From positions 26,658 through 90,657 of the forward strand of contig NZ_LATL02000101.1 of NCBI RefSeq assembly GCF_000972705.2: a stretch of DNA of 64,000 bases, read 5' to 3'. A program made the position numbers and the translations under genes. Shown here piece by piece: positions 18,685 through 28,000 of the stretch (position 1 is the first letter of the stretch; each line of letters begins with the position of its first letter). The stretch comes from Limnoraphis robusta CS-951. GTDB taxonomy: Bacteria; Cyanobacteriota; Cyanobacteriia; Cyanobacteriales; Microcoleaceae. A model generated the notes under the pieces. That model did not search any database and was not told the origin of the DNA. It saw nothing but the letters and a program-made list of their open reading frames with translations.

Positions 18685-18903
18685 TTAGTCTTCGTCCCAA
18701 CCTTCTACGGCTAGGAGTTCGCTAATCGGATCTTGCATGGAAAAACCAAACTCTAAAAGTTCTCGTTTCCAATACTCCCACTCTGCGCCATAGAGAAATG
18801 CAATCTTCCAAAGGCTATCTGTGGGCTTAATTAGATCAGACTTAACGAGGGAATGCACCTGACGTTGTAGTTTCTCCATCTGGTGTATAACCTGTTGGCT
18901 CAT
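18685..18903 (-). CDS. Small conserved protein resembling DUF4327
   Basis: The 72-residue product has a helical N-terminus (IHQMEKLQRQVHSLVKSDLI), a central AFLYGAEWEYWKRELLEFGF and the ending SMQDPISELLAVEGWDED. The order (regulator-like helix, EW.. acidic helix, RD/QD-I-x-x-L, W[DE][ED]D end) resembles the cyanobacterial DUF4327 family, though I make that match by eye. Function unknown. Start ATG at 18903. Confidence 0.6.
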   Translation of the reverse strand: MSQQVIHQMEKLQRQVHSLVKSDLIKPTDSLWKIAFLYGAEWEYWKRELLEFGFSMQDPISELLAVEGWDED

Positions 18904-19495
18904 AATACCTCTTTAGTTGTTTAAATCTTAGGTTTTTTGTTGTTCTTCCCGATGCTTAAGTGTGAGTGGTTGAGAGTTTACCTACGCATAAATCGTGGAT
19001 TTTTGGGGGAAGGTGGCTACTAATTTCATACCTTAACATACTTCATTTCAAATTGTGTTATTTTCGGCACAAAAATTAAATTTCCTTAAATTTCTCCGCA
19101 ACAATTCCATCTCAGCATAGAATTCCTCTGTGATCATTTCAACACTTGAGGTCAGGGATTAGATGAAGTTATCAAACTCTATCTTTGACTTCAGGATTTT
19201 CACAGACTCAACCCCCATTTAGGGGATTCAGCTTCTGGTTTCATCCGCCAATGCCAGCCTGTGGTCTCAGGCAGATTTATACGGATGCTATGTTAGCTTG
19301 CCCTTTGGATCGGTGCTTTCAGGTTCGGAAGGCTGGTTCCGAAAACATCAGCATCGAATTTTTGCTGTTGGCAGAGCCGTATCTTTCTAGAAATTCTGAG
19401 ACTTCTAGCATCCAAAACGGGCGATACTTTACAGAGTTCTCTGCCTCGCTCTCATCCCAATCCCCTCTAGATTCGGGGGGATTCTTGCTCGGTTT
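18904..19495. other. Intergenic region without a supported gene
   Basis: About 590 bp between two minus-strand genes. A plus-strand 104-codon ORF (19185-19499) has unusual composition, no RBS and no recognisable fold, so I do not call it. A short hairpin, cccc-N5-gggg, lies at 19212-19225. It could be the decayed tail of an insertion element, but no end or motif proves it. Confidence 0.4.
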
Positions 19496-20548
19496 TTAAT
19501 AGTTACTCACCCATTGGGCTTTCTTCAAAATCCAACTCAAGACTGTCTCTTGAGTAACCAGAATATCAGCCGTTCCCTTCATTCCTGAATAGATCCTGTA
19601 TCGATGATCGCCTTTCACCAAATCAGCTCCTTCGGGTTGAATGAGAACTTCGTAATACGCTTTGGACGTTTGACGAGCAGAGGCTTGAGGGGTAGTGCCG
19701 TTGAGGGAGATTCGTTTTACCCTTCCTTTTAGAATACCATATTCTCGAAAAGGATAAACAGCAATTTGCAAATTAACCTGTTGATTAATTTCGATGCGGG
19801 AAATATCCTGCTCCGCTACCCAAGCTGTAAACACTAGAGGAACTCGAGTCGGAACCATCTGAGCAATAATTGCATCTGACTCCACAATTTGACCAGGGTT
19901 AGGGAGATCAAGTTGAATAATCGTCCCTGCTATCGGGGCGCGGATCGCCTCATGTCCGATTAGACTTGTCACCTGTTCTAGCTGTCTTTGAGACTGAACA
20001 AACTGTTTTTCGATCTCCCATCGTTGTTTGAGAAGTGTTCGTCGTTCTTGAGCGAAGCCTTGAGCGACTTCTGGAGATGATTTGGTTAACTCAATCACCG
20101 CCGACTCTACCGACACATCATCCAGCTTTTGACGCGAGGCGCGAGAAACTTTAGATTTTAACGTCGTCAAAATTTGTTCATCGAGGTTGCTCACATATTG
20201 TTCGACTTGATTGAGTTCTCGTTGAAATTGAGAGACTCGATCTTGGAGATTCAGCTTTTGCTTTAACAGCAGAGACTGATCCACATAAGCAATCACTTCT
20301 CCCTGTTCTATCGGTTGATTTTCCTGCGCCACAATGCGCTCTACAATTCCGCTCGTGGCTGATCGAACCAGTTCAATATCCCCTCCCGGTTGGGCGATGA
20401 CAGGCACTCTAACAGTGGGAGTATAGCGAATAATACCTGCCAACACAACTACAACACCAAAAGTTCCTAATAGTATTATCCCTCCCCAATGAGTCCAGGG
20501 ACTAATCGGAGGTAAGAAGTCATCACTATCAAAGGGTTGAAGTTCCAT
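19496..20548 (-). CDS. HlyD-family membrane fusion protein
   Basis: The 350-residue periplasmic adaptor has one membrane helix (GIILLGTFGVVVVLAGII), a biotinyl-lipoyl half-motif (SATSGIVERIVAQENQPIEQ), a coiled-coil hairpin (~80-200), the second half-motif (IRAPIAGTIIQLDLPNPGQI) and a beta-barrel ending (YRIYSGMKGTADILV). Such adaptors link an inner-membrane peptide exporter to an outer-membrane channel. It is divergent from the double-glycine peptide and C39-ABC exporter genes 1.6-1.9 kb away, its likely partners, with an IsrB element between. No clear Shine-Dalgarno precedes the ATG. Confidence 0.9.
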   Translation of the reverse strand: MELQPFDSDDFLPPISPWTHWGGIILLGTFGVVVVLAGIIRYTPTVRVPVIAQPGGDIELVRSATSGIVERIVAQENQPIEQGEVIAYVDQSLLLKQKLNLQDRVSQFQRELNQVEQYVSNLDEQILTTLKSKVSRASRQKLDDVSVESAVIELTKSSPEVAQGFAQERRTLLKQRWEIEKQFVQSQRQLEQVTSLIGHEAIRAPIAGTIIQLDLPNPGQIVESDAIIAQMVPTRVPLVFTAWVAEQDISRIEINQQVNLQIAVYPFREYGILKGRVKRISLNGTTPQASARQTSKAYYEVLIQPEGADLVKGDHRYRIYSGMKGTADILVTQETVLSWILKKAQWVSNY

Positions 20549-20657
20549 CGGGTGTTAGTTGGAAGCCATAGTGCGGGGGTTTTATCCAATCCCTAAGATT
20601 GAGGTTGCCCATCTGTGAACTTTTGTTCAAAATTCATCTTTTCTCTGGCAGGAGACC

Positions 20658-20686
20658 CCCGTTATAATCTTCGATTTAACGGGAGA
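20658..20686. repeat. Right-end hairpin of the IsrB element
   Basis: Twenty-nine bases identical to 21976-22004, with 7-bp arms cccgtta and taacggg around a 12-nt loop. The isrB stop codon (20676-20678) lies inside it. Confidence 0.8.
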
Positions 20687-21779
20687 GGAATGCCAGTCCT
20701 TTATGTAGGTTTACAACTAGGTGACTTGAATAGCGAAGTAAACAAGTATTTTTGTCGCTTACTCCTTGTTTTAGTCTCTTTTTCTTCGGAAAAAACTGAT
20801 ACAAATCGTTGGCACTGATATAACCCTTGAGGGTAGAACGCTTAGTTTTGTATTCAACGTAGTCCCCGTTTTTGAAAGAATGCGTTCCATCAAACCCACC
20901 ATAAGTATCACGGACTCCACCTTTTTGAACAGTTAAGTCGTGCATTTTACGGGGTCTTGAAGGAAGACGTTCTACGATGCCAAAGGTAAAAGGCGTCACC
21001 TGAATTACCCCCTTCCATTGGTATCCGGTCTGAAAACCAGTCGTATTAGGTGTGTATCGGATGAAGTGTCTAGATGCTAGAGCTATGGCATCCGATACAT
21101 GAGCATTGGGGGTCTGTTCGGCTTTGTTTTTTGACTTAGGAAGTTTCAACCACTCCCTTGTCCCTGATGTCTCCCATCCCTTCACTAATGCAACTGGAAA
21201 ATATTTTCCTAGTTCTTTAATTAGGAATGTTTGACCTTGTGCTGCGACTGTAAAGCCCGGACTATCAGACTTATTAAGTCGTTCTATGTATGCGTGGGCA
21301 ATGGGATACAATTGCCGCAATTCGTCTACAACTCTCAGTTCCAGTTGCTTGTTAGCTCGAATACTGGGAGGTAATTTAGATTGCCGACGATTATCAAACC
21401 GCTTTTGTCTGTGGTTGCGTTTTTTGAATAGCAGGCTTCTTTTAATCCGTCGCCCACGTCGAGTTCTTCGTAAAACTCTCCTTTCCTCTAGACGTTTTTG
21501 AACCCGCTTTTTGGGTAAGTTCAAGTTTAATCCAATCAATGTGTCTCGTTTGGACTGAACGGCTACACCTGTGAAACACGAACCTGGGTCAATACCAAGA
21601 CTAATATCTTGGGTTTCTCTCCCTGTCGGTTCTTCTAGTAACTGAACGCAGAATACCTGTAAGTCGTTCTGTACTACTTTTGCCTTGCCATCTCTAACCC
21701 AACGCCTTGCCCTAGATGCTTTGGTAGGCATCACTGGTGAGCCATCGGGATTGAGAACGGGTACACGTTTGTTAAACAT
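20676..21779 (-). CDS. isrB: IsrB-like RNA-guided nuclease (RuvC only, no HNH)
   Basis: From ATG at 21779 the protein is 367 residues. It has the PLMP/RRXRR start (RVPVLNPDGSPVMPTKASRA), RuvC-I (SLGIDPGSCFTG, Asp64), an arginine-rich bridge helix (~90-135, RRTRRGRRIKRS), RuvC-II (AYIERLNKSD, Glu166) and RuvC-III (NAHVSDAIALA, His227/Asp230). Only ~60 residues separate RuvC-II from RuvC-III, so the HNH domain of IscB is absent; this is the IsrB layout, known as an RNA-guided nickase. The stop codon lies inside the right-end hairpin. An upstream TTG (21818) is less likely because it would precede the conserved PLMP start and invade the RNA region. Confidence 0.85.
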   Translation of the reverse strand: MFNKRVPVLNPDGSPVMPTKASRARRWVRDGKAKVVQNDLQVFCVQLLEEPTGRETQDISLGIDPGSCFTGVAVQSKRDTLIGLNLNLPKKRVQKRLEERRVLRRTRRGRRIKRSLLFKKRNHRQKRFDNRRQSKLPPSIRANKQLELRVVDELRQLYPIAHAYIERLNKSDSPGFTVAAQGQTFLIKELGKYFPVALVKGWETSGTREWLKLPKSKNKAEQTPNAHVSDAIALASRHFIRYTPNTTGFQTGYQWKGVIQVTPFTFGIVERLPSRPRKMHDLTVQKGGVRDTYGGFDGTHSFKNGDYVEYKTKRSTLKGYISANDLYQFFPKKKRLKQGVSDKNTCLLRYSSHLVVNLHKGLAFLSR

Positions 21780-22004
21780 TGGAGATAATCCAGTTAACTG
21801 TACTTGTTGGATTCCCAACTACACCTCGCCCATTCTTTGCCGCGATTCCCAACAACTGGTTGGGTCAAACAGGGAGTCCTTGCGCTCTGTGGTACAAGGA
21901 AGTGTGTAACGTCAAAGAACTCGGTGGGCTATTCAGCTTGCTTACCGCTTGGAGTCCAGTGTTTCTCCGCAAGCTCCCGTTATAATCTTCGATTTAACGG
22001 GAGA
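21780..22004 (-). ncRNA. Candidate omega-RNA of the IsrB element
   Basis: IscB/IsrB guide RNAs are encoded just upstream of the ORF and reach to the left transposon end, with the guide taken from flanking DNA. The 225-bp stretch between the isrB ATG and the left-end hairpin has the right place and length and no ORF on the coding strand. I infer the RNA from position only; pseudoknot structure was not verified. Confidence 0.5.
21976..22004. repeat. Left-end hairpin of the IsrB element
   Basis: Exact copy of 20658-20686, extended here by flanking agct/agct complementarity. It marks the boundary between the element and the promoter region of the peptide gene. Confidence 0.8.
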
Positions 22005-22190
22005 AGCTGACTATTCTGACAAATCTTAACGCGAATTTGAGCAATCCTACTAGAAATCTCGGAATTTACCTGTTAACATAGTCGCAACTTCTCAGACCTG
22101 CGTCAATCTGGGGATCAACCTCCGGGGGTTTGCAGTCTGAGTCGAGTTCAATAAAAGCACAGTCTATCCGTTGTTTCGAGGACATTGATT

Positions 22191-22379
22191 ATGGCTGAAA
22201 ACAAAACTAAACAACTGTTTACTGACCTCTCTAAAGAAGAATCTTCCAGCATCAATGGCGGTAATCGCTATTGTTACTACGATTCCTACCAGCCATCAAG
22301 CTACTATTACAAAAAAGCCTCCTACGACTATCACTACGCCTCCGCTTACCATAGCGGATCTGCCCGTTATTGCTACTAA
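22191..22379 (+). CDS. Tyrosine-rich double-glycine leader peptide (putative bacteriocin or RiPP precursor)
   Basis: From ATG at 22191, with cgagga ~9 bp upstream, the product is 62 residues. Residues 1-24 look like a double-glycine leader (LFTDLSKEESSSINGG, acidic with hydrophobic spacing), the signal for C39-peptidase exporters. The predicted 38-residue core (starting NRYCYYDSYQPSS) has 13 Tyr, seven Ser, two His and two Cys, one near each end (C28, C61) in mirrored YCY contexts. A C39-ABC exporter follows and an HlyD adaptor lies nearby; no modification enzyme (LanM, YcaO, radical SAM, cyclase) is adjacent. I know no described family with this core. Confidence 0.8.
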   Translation: MAENKTKQLFTDLSKEESSSINGGNRYCYYDSYQPSSYYYKKASYDYHYASAYHSGSARYCY

Positions 22380-22437
22380 TTTCCTGTGAGATGCTGTATA
22401 CTGTAGCACTCTAGTTTTGATACTTAGTCCTGCCAAT

Positions 22438-22464
22438 ACACCCGTCCAGTTGCGGGTGTTTTTT
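22438..22464 (+). terminator. Terminator between peptide and exporter genes
   Basis: acacccg (22438-22444) pairs with cgggtgt (22453-22459) around an 8-nt loop, followed by a T-run. It lies 59 bp after the peptide stop and 20 bp before the exporter ATG, so the exporter would be expressed by read-through, at lower level than the peptide. Confidence 0.8.
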
Positions 22465-22483
22465 ACGTGATATCAGTATTAAA

Positions 22484-24628
22484 ATGAAATATCCCGTTGT
22501 CTTACAACACAGTGAAGAAGATTGCGGTGCCGCTTGTCTGGCTTCTGTCGCCCAATATTATGGACGCACATTCACCCTTCCCCATTTACGAGAAGCATCC
22601 GGCACAAACCAACAAGGAACCACTCTACTGGGACTCCAACAAGGTGCCGTTGCCGTTGGGTTTAACGCTCGACCTGTCCGCGCTGCTGCTAATATTTTAG
22701 ACGAAATTGATCAAGTTCCTCTGCCATTAATTATACATTGGAAAGGCTATCATTGGGTTGTTTTGTACGGCTACCAACGCCAAAAATATATTATTGCTGA
22801 TCCGGCTGTGGGAATTCTTCAGCTTTCCAAAGAAGAATTAACCGCAGGATGGAATGACTGGGTTTGTTTATTAATTGAACCGGATCAAGAACGATTTTTT
22901 CTCCAAACTAGCGATCAAGTCACCCATTTATGGCGCTGGATAAAACGCAGTTGGATTTATCGTCAAATTTTAACAGAAGTTTTGGCGATTAATATTGTTC
23001 TCGGTTTACTCTCTCTCGGTTCTCCTTTTTTAATTCAAATTATTACCGATGAAGTTTTGGTGAGGGAAGATCTGCAACTTCTACAATCTATTATAATTGC
23101 CGTCGTGATGATCAACCTATTTAGTAGCGCTTTGGGCTTAGTACAATCTAACCTGATTGTTCACTTTGCTAAACGTTTAGAACTGGGGTTGGTGATGGAA
23201 TTTGGGCGAAAAATGTTGCATCTTCCCCTCAGTTACTACGAAACCCATCGTGGCGGTGATATTGTTAGTCGTCTCAAAGATATTCAAGAACTCAATCAAT
23301 TTATCTCCCAATTTATTGTCAGTTTACCCAGTCAGCTTTTAGTGGCAATTATTTCTCTAATGGTCATGCTAATTTATAGCGTCCCTCTGACAATTCTAGC
23401 GATGATCATCGGAGGATTAATGGTTTTATCGACTCTCGTGTTACTGCCAACGCTTCGACAAAAAACTCGCAATTTATTTGCAGTAGAAGCCGAAACTCAA
23501 GGCGTTTTAGTCGAAACCTTTAAAGGATCTCTCACCCTCAAAACCACAAACAGCACGGCGCAATTTTGGGAAGAGTTACAAACTCGTTTCGGACGACAAG
23601 CTAACCTCGCCTTTCGCACCACTCAAATCGGCATTCTCAATGAGATGTTTTCCGGGTTCGTCAGTGGAGTCGGTGGTGTCGCTTTGCTGGGGTTTGGAAG
23701 TCGTATTGTGATGACAAATACCCTCAGTATTGGTCAACTTTTAGCCTTTTTAACCTTGCAACGCAACGTCACTCTTTTTGTCAACTCTATCGTTCGGTTT
23801 ACCGATGATCTGACTCGGGTGCAAACGGTTACACAACGGTTAGCGGATGTGATTGATGCCCCTTCCGAAAGCCTGGAAACCGACAAAAAACCCTCTGCTT
23901 ATATTCCCCCAAATGCGGACATTACTTGTCATAATATCACCTTTCATTACGGCGGACAAGTCAATTTACTCGATAAATTTTCAGTCGTCTTTCCCGGCGG
24001 TAAAACCATTGCTTTAATAGGACGTTCAGGTTGCGGAAAAAGTACCCTAGCCAAACTGATTGCAGGTTTATATCCCCTACAATCGGGTAATATTAGATTA
24101 GGCATCTACAATCAACAAGATTTATCCCTCGACTGTCTGCGTCAACAAGTGGTTTTAGTTCCTCAAGATGCTCATTTTTGGAGTCGTTCGATTATCGAAA
24201 ATTTCCAGTTAGGACACCCCGGAATTCCTTTTGAAGCCATTGTACAAGCCTGTCAAATTGCGGGTGCTGATGAATTTATTAGTCAACTTCCCGAAAAATA
24301 TCAAACCGTTTTAGGCGAATTTGGGGCGAGTATTTCCGGCGGACAACGCCAAAGATTAGCCATAGCGAGGGCTATTGTAACAAATCCTTCTATCTTAATT
24401 TTAGACGAATCAACCGCTAGTTTAGACCCTCTGAGTGAAAGCGAAATTCTCTATCGACTCCTGCAACAACGACAAGGAAAAACAACCATTTTAATTAGCC
24501 ATAGACCCCGAGTTATTAATCAAGCAGACTGGATTATTCTATTAGATGAAGGTCAACTCAAACTTCAGGGAGAATTATCAAAATTACAATCCTTACCCGG
24601 TGAACATCTGCCTTTTTTAACCCCTTAA
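22484..24628 (+). CDS. Peptidase C39-containing ABC exporter (bacteriocin type)
   Basis: The 714-residue protein has an N-terminal C39 peptidase (~1-135) with the catalytic Cys in SEEDCGAACLASVAQYY, His in GYHWVVL and Asp in IIADPAVG; six transmembrane helices (~155-440); and an ABC ATPase with Walker A (GRSGCGKSTLAKL), signature (SGGQRQRLAIARA), Walker B (ILILDES) and the H-loop (LISHRPR). Such exporters cut double-glycine leaders and secrete the core peptide. The neighbouring 62-residue peptide is the obvious substrate. All active residues are present. Confidence 0.95.
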   Translation: MKYPVVLQHSEEDCGAACLASVAQYYGRTFTLPHLREASGTNQQGTTLLGLQQGAVAVGFNARPVRAAANILDEIDQVPLPLIIHWKGYHWVVLYGYQRQKYIIADPAVGILQLSKEELTAGWNDWVCLLIEPDQERFFLQTSDQVTHLWRWIKRSWIYRQILTEVLAINIVLGLLSLGSPFLIQIITDEVLVREDLQLLQSIIIAVVMINLFSSALGLVQSNLIVHFAKRLELGLVMEFGRKMLHLPLSYYETHRGGDIVSRLKDIQELNQFISQFIVSLPSQLLVAIISLMVMLIYSVPLTILAMIIGGLMVLSTLVLLPTLRQKTRNLFAVEAETQGVLVETFKGSLTLKTTNSTAQFWEELQTRFGRQANLAFRTTQIGILNEMFSGFVSGVGGVALLGFGSRIVMTNTLSIGQLLAFLTLQRNVTLFVNSIVRFTDDLTRVQTVTQRLADVIDAPSESLETDKKPSAYIPPNADITCHNITFHYGGQVNLLDKFSVVFPGGKTIALIGRSGCGKSTLAKLIAGLYPLQSGNIRLGIYNQQDLSLDCLRQQVVLVPQDAHFWSRSIIENFQLGHPGIPFEAIVQACQIAGADEFISQLPEKYQTVLGEFGASISGGQRQRLAIARAIVTNPSILILDESTASLDPLSESEILYRLLQQRQGKTTILISHRPRVINQADWIILLDEGQLKLQGELSKLQSLPGEHLPFLTP

Positions 24629-24633
24629 AAGAT

Positions 24634-25027
24634 GACCTCTCCCTAACCCCTTTCTCACCCCCCTTTCTAAGGGGGGCAGGGGGGATTGGCGAGGGGAGTA
24701 ATAGAATAAAGGTGATAAAAACAACGCTCGAGACGCTCGACACAAAGAGGTAATTTTAGTGTTTTTTAGGTGAGTTGAAGTTATAAAAACCACAAAGGCA
24801 CAAAGACACAAAGAGGTCATTTTAGTGTTTTTTTAGGTGAGTTGAAGCCATAAAAACCACAAAGACACAAAGAGGTCATTTTAGTGTTTTTTTAGGTGAG
24901 TTGAAGTTATAAAAACCACAAAGACACCAAGACACAAAGAGGTAATTTTAGTGTTTTTTTAGGTGAGTTTTCCCCTGAATAATTATTCCCCCTCGCCTTC
25001 ATTGAGAGGGGGTTAGGGGGAGAGGTC
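24634..25027. repeat. Inverted-repeat-bounded block with four tandem ~60-69-bp units
   Basis: gacctctccctaaccccttt at 24634-24653 and its imperfect reverse complement at 25004-25027 (gagagggggttagggggaga...) bound the region. Inside, about four units beginning ataaaaac run through cacaaagagg, attttagtg and aggtgagttgaag, at roughly 24713, 24782, 24849 and 24908. A second small palindrome, cccccctttctaagggggg, lies at 24658-24676. There is no ORF on either strand that I can support. Confidence 0.7.
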
Positions 25028-25098
25028 AAACCCAAAACTGCATAACTCAACACCCCTCAGACATAAGTGATAATGAACTTGGCGTGACTATCTACCCG

Positions 25099-28000
25099 AT
25101 GAAGCGAACACCCCTCAAACCCTTTCTTTGGCTAACTGTTGTTATTGGATGTTCTGGACTATTAACGGCAATACCTCCTGTTATCGGACAGACAAATTCT
25201 GCTGTCGTTCAACAGTCTGATGAACTCGAAGAAGCAAAACGACTCGAACAACAGGTTATTCAACTCTATCAACAAGGCAAATATAACGAAGCAATACCCA
25301 TAGCAGAAAGGGTTCTAGAAATACAAGAGAGAATTTTAGGAGAAAATAACCCCGATGTCGCCACCAGCCTCAACAACTTGGCAGAACTTTACCGTTCCCA
25401 AGGACGCTACGATGAAGCTGAACCCCTCTACCAACGTTCCTTAGCTTTACTTGAGAAAGCCTTGGGAGAAAACCATCCCAATGTTGCTACCAGCCTCAAC
25501 AACTTGGCAGGACTCTACTCCTCCCAAGGACGCTACGATGAAGCTGAACCCCTCTACCAACGTTCCTTAGCTATCCGTGAGAAAGCTTTGGGAGAAAACC
25601 ATCCCGATGTCGCCACCAGCCTCAACAACTTGGCATATCTCTACCGTTCTCAAGGACGCTACGATAAAGCCGAACCCCTTTATCAACGTTCCTTAGCTAT
25701 CTATGAAAAAGCGCTATCGACAGAACATCCCCTTGTCGCTACCAGCCTCAACAACTTGGCATTACTCTACGAGTCCCAAGGACGCTACAATGAAGCCGAA
25801 CCCCTCTACCAACGTTCCTTAGCTATCGACGAAAAAGCCTTGGGAACTGAACATCCCTCTGTTGCTACCAGCCTCAACAACTTGGCATCACTCTACCAGT
25901 CTCAAGGACGCTACGCTGAAGCGGAACCTCTTTACAAACGTTCTTTATCTATCTGGGAGAAAGCCTTGGGAAGCGAACATCCCTCTGTTGCACTTAGCCT
26001 CAACAACTTGGCAGATCTCTACCGTTCCCAAGGACTCTACAACCAAGCAGAACCCCTCTACCAACGTTCTTTAGCTATCCGTGAGAAAGTCTTGGGAACT
26101 GAACATCCCGATGTCGCCACCAGCCTCAACAACTTGGCAGAACTTTACCGTTCCCAAGGACGCTACACAGAAGCAGAACCCCTCTTGCAAGGTTCCTTAG
26201 CTATACTTGAGAAAGCCTTGAAAGAAAACCATCCCAATGTTGCTACCAGCCTCAACAACTTGGCAGAACTTTACCATTCCCAAGGACGCTACGCAGAAGC
26301 AGAACCTCTTTATCAACGTTCCTTAGCTATCTATGAAAAAGCGCTATCGACAGAACATCCCCTTGTCGCCACCAGCCTCAACAACTTGGCAGGACTCTAC
26401 CGTTCTCAAGGACGCTACGCTGAAGCCGAACCCCTTTATCAACGTTCCTTAGCTATCCGTGAGAAAGTCTTAGGACTAGAACATCCCGATGTCGCCAATA
26501 GCCTCAACAACTTGGCATCACTCTACGAGTCTCAAGGACGCTACGACCAAGCCGAACCCCTCTACCAACGTTCCTTAGCTATACTTGAGAAAGCCTTGGG
26601 AATTGAACACCCCAATGTTGCTACCAGCCTCAACAACTTGGCATCACTCTACGAGTCTCAAGGACGCTACAACCAAGCCGAACCCCTCTACCAACGTTCC
26701 TTAGCTATCCGTGAGAAAGCCTTGGGAAAAGAACATCCCGATGTCGCCAATAGCCTCAACAACTTGGCATCACTCTACCGTTCTCAAGGACGTTACAATG
26801 ATGCCGAACCCCTCTACCAACGTTCCTTAGCTATCTATGAAAAAGCGCTATCGACTGAACATCCCCTTGTCGCTACCAGCCTCAATAACTTGGCATTACT
26901 CTACGACTCCCAAGGACGCTACAATGATGCTGAACCTCTTTACAAACGTTCTTTATCTATCCGTGAGAAAGCTTTGGGAGAAAACCATCCCGATGTCGCA
27001 CTCAGCCTCAACAACTTGGCATCACTCTACGAGTCTCAAGGACGCTTCAATGAAGCTGAACCCCTCTACCAACGTTCTTTAGCTATACTTGAGAAAGCGC
27101 TATCGACAGAACATCCCGATGTCGCTACCAGCCTCAACAACTTGGCAGGACTCTACTCCTCCCAAGGACGCTACAATGAAGCTGAACCTCTTTATCAACG
27201 TTCTTTAGCTATCCGTGAAAAAGTCTTGGGAGAAAACCATCCCGATGTCGCACTCAGCCTCAATAACTTGGCATCATTTTATTTATCTCAAGGCGATACA
27301 ACCCAAGCCATTAACTTCTTGAGTCGAGGACTAGATGTAGAAGAACAAAACCTGAATGTTCTCCTCGCAACGGGTTCGGAACGTCAGAAACAAGACTCGA
27401 TGAAAACAGTTTATAACGCAACGAATTTTGCTGTTTATCTGCATATTAAAGATGTACCAAATAACTTAGAAGCCTCTCGTTTAGCTTTAACAACTATTCT
27501 CCGTCGCAAAGGTCGTATTCTAGATGTAATGACCAATGACTTACAACTGTTACGAGAAAATATTACTCCAGAAAATCAACAACTCTTAGATGAATTAGCA
27601 ACGGTTAGAACTCAACTCGCGACTTTGATTTATAATAAGCCTGAAAATATCCCCGATGAACAATACCGTCAACAGGTTGCCAATTTAAGAGAGAAATCAG
27701 AACAACTCGAAGCTGAACTTTCTCGTCGTAGTGCAGAATTTAGAACCTTTTCTCAAGCTGTTACCATTGAAGCGGTACAACAGTTAATTCCCGAAGATGC
27801 AGCGTTAGTTGAATTTGTATTCTATCAACCGTTTGATGCTAAAGCTACGCCCGGAAATAGACAGGGAAAACCTCATTATGCGGCTTATATTCTTAAATCT
27901 TCTGGTGAACCGCAATGGGTTGATTTAGGTGAAGCTGAACCCATTCACAGAGCGGCTTTCTTTCGCTTCAATTTAGACCTGAAAGATTCAAAAGATACTG

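Larger units (their letters stand above)
20641..22010 (-). mobile_element. IsrB-encoding IS200/IS605-type element, no transposase
   Basis: The element is bounded by two exact copies of a 29-bp hairpin (20658-20686 and 21976-22004) and encloses one ORF, isrB, with ~200 bp upstream. The hairpins (cccgtta...taacggg) are in direct orientation, as expected for the palindromic ends of IS200/IS605-family transposons. No tnpA is present, so movement would need a transposase in trans. The outer limits are approximate; I extend a few bases for the flanking complementary tggca/tgcca and agct/agct pairs. Confidence 0.75.

Noticed and set aside
19185..19499. Plus-strand ORF of 104 codons
   Set aside because: No ribosome-binding site, odd composition, no fold or motif, and it ends at the convergent hlyD stop.
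20676..21779. IscB or Cas9-like protein
   Set aside because: There is no space for an HNH domain between RuvC-II and RuvC-III, so IsrB fits better.
24713..24970. Tandem repeats as a possible CRISPR array
   Set aside because: Units are contiguous, of uneven length and differ by substitutions; there are no unique spacers between identical repeats, and no cas genes are adjacent.
25369..27258. 126-bp repeats as CRISPR or satellite DNA
   Set aside because: They encode in-frame TPR units of one long protein; no spacer structure.
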